Shown piece after piece: positions 5,437 through 5,973 of a stretch of 5,973 nucleotides of DNA. Origin of the DNA: Candidatus Poribacteria bacterium (GTDB taxonomy: Bacteria; Poribacteria; WGA-4E; WGA-3G); contig RKRO01000453.1 in the NCBI GenBank assembly GCA_007571355.1, positions 1 to 5,973 of the forward strand, given 5' to 3'. Every line of letters starts with the position of its first letter. Within the stretch, counting starts at the first letter, position 1. Made by a program: the position numbers and the translations under genes. The notes under the pieces are model-generated. The model did not search any database and was not told the origin of the DNA. It worked only from the letters and a program-made list of their open reading frames with translations.

Positions 5437-5973
5437 ATGAAATATCTCGTCACCGGCTGTGCCGGGTTCATTGGATGGAAAGTGACGGAATTCTTGCTGG
5501 CAGCAGGACACACGGTTGTTGGCGTTGATAACATAAACGCTGCGTATGACACACAAGTTAAGCAGTGGCGGCTCAAGCAACTCGAAGGCACTCCCAATTT
5601 TGAATTTCGCCGTTCCAACATCTGTGACCGAGACGCATTGCGAGATATATTCAACACGCATTACGACGCTGTGATTAACCTTGCAGCACGCGCCGGTGTC
5701 CGACAGTCTGTGGAAAACCCGTGGGTTTACGTTGATACGAACGTGACCGGAACGCTGAATCTATTGGAATTATGCCGCGAGTTTGAAGTCAACAAATTCG
5801 TGTTGGCTTCAACATCAAGCCTCTATGGTGCAAACAACCCACTCCCCTTCAGCGAAGAAGCGAACACAGACGGACCCTTATCCCCTTACGCCGCCTCAAA
5901 AAAAGGTGCCGAATCGCTCTGTCATAGTTATCACCATCTCTACAGCATTGATGTGACAATCTTCCGGTTTTTT
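5437..5973 (+). CDS. UDP-glucuronate 4-epimerase-like extended SDR, 3' end outside window
   Basis: Partial: 179 codons with no stop before the right edge. GGGAG (5424-5428) lies 8 nt before the ATG. The product is a cytosolic NAD-dependent sugar-nucleotide epimerase/dehydratase of the extended SDR family. Visible parts are the Rossmann motif TGCAGFIG (6-13), D31 at the end of beta-2 (NAD preference), NLAARAGVRQSVENP (81-95), DTNVTGTLNLLE (100-111), the catalytic serine region ASTSSLYG (124-131), and YAASK with Y151 and K155. The AGVRxSxENPxxYVDxN pattern and the DNxNxxYD-like segment (31-38) match UDP-glucuronate 4-epimerases, which make UDP-galacturonate for capsule or LPS. UDP-glucose 4-epimerase or a related enzyme remains possible. 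Full family members run to about 320-340 residues, so roughly the C-terminal substrate-binding half is missing only because the window ends. It lies 21 nt after the coiled-coil membrane protein gene. Confidence 0.9.
   Translation, partial: MKYLVTGCAGFIGWKVTEFLLAAGHTVVGVDNINAAYDTQVKQWRLKQLEGTPNFEFRRSNICDRDALRDIFNTHYDAVINLAARAGVRQSVENPWVYVDTNVTGTLNLLELCREFEVNKFVLASTSSLYGANNPLPFSEEANTDGPLSPYAASKKGAESLCHSYHHLYSIDVTIFRFF

Noticed and set aside
5368..5661. Leftward open frames of 93-97 codons opposite the epimerase start
   Set aside because: They lie antisense to the well-supported epimerase and the end of the membrane protein gene, and show no recognisable domain.

Overview
The window looks like ordinary bacterial chromosome. 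Coding density is high, SD-like AGGAG/GGAG sites precede several starts, genes sit in tightly spaced runs, and base composition is moderate by eye (not counted). The gene set fits a Gram-negative-type, possibly uncultured lineage. A member of Candidatus Poribacteria or a similar candidate phylum would fit the protein style, but this is an impression and not a demonstration. No RNA gene, CRISPR array, transposase, integrase or phage gene was seen.

Layout. Positions 1-156 are non-coding, AT-rich, and carry a 16-bp near-palindrome (TGTG-N8-CACA). A leftward gene run occupies 3742 down to 157. In transcription order it holds an unrecognised all-helical protein (3742-3041), a secreted alpha/beta-hydrolase of the esterase/PHB-depolymerase-like type with a TPR-like C-terminal half (3044-1761), MazG nucleoside triphosphate pyrophosphohydrolase (1749-958), and a NadD/NMNAT-like nucleotidylyltransferase (906-157). 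The first pair overlaps by ATGA, and the second pair is 11 nt apart with the Shine-Dalgarno site directly after the stop codon. The mazG-nadD gap contains a 7-bp inverted repeat.

The only divergent junction (3743-3890) holds two back-to-back sigma70-type promoters. Their -35 hexamers are one base apart and together form the palindrome GTCAA-T-TTGAC. The rightward run begins with an exported, cysteine-free thioredoxin-fold protein resembling YtfJ (3891-4439). It continues with a two-TM membrane protein with a helical, coiled-coil cytoplasmic tail (4507-5415) and a UDP-glucuronate 4-epimerase-like sugar-nucleotide SDR that runs off the right edge (5437-5973).

How the genes fit together. mazG and the nadD-like gene are both nucleotide-metabolism functions. 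Their co-transcription with a secreted hydrolase and a helical orphan is real as an arrangement but functionally unexplained. The rightward run mixes envelope functions: an exported thioredoxin-fold protein, an inner-membrane coiled-coil protein, and a surface-polysaccharide precursor enzyme. I see no convincing evidence for a new defence or mobile system. The points most worth a second look are the shared divergent promoter, the cysteine-less redoxin, the two unrecognised helical proteins and the hydrolase-TPR architecture.
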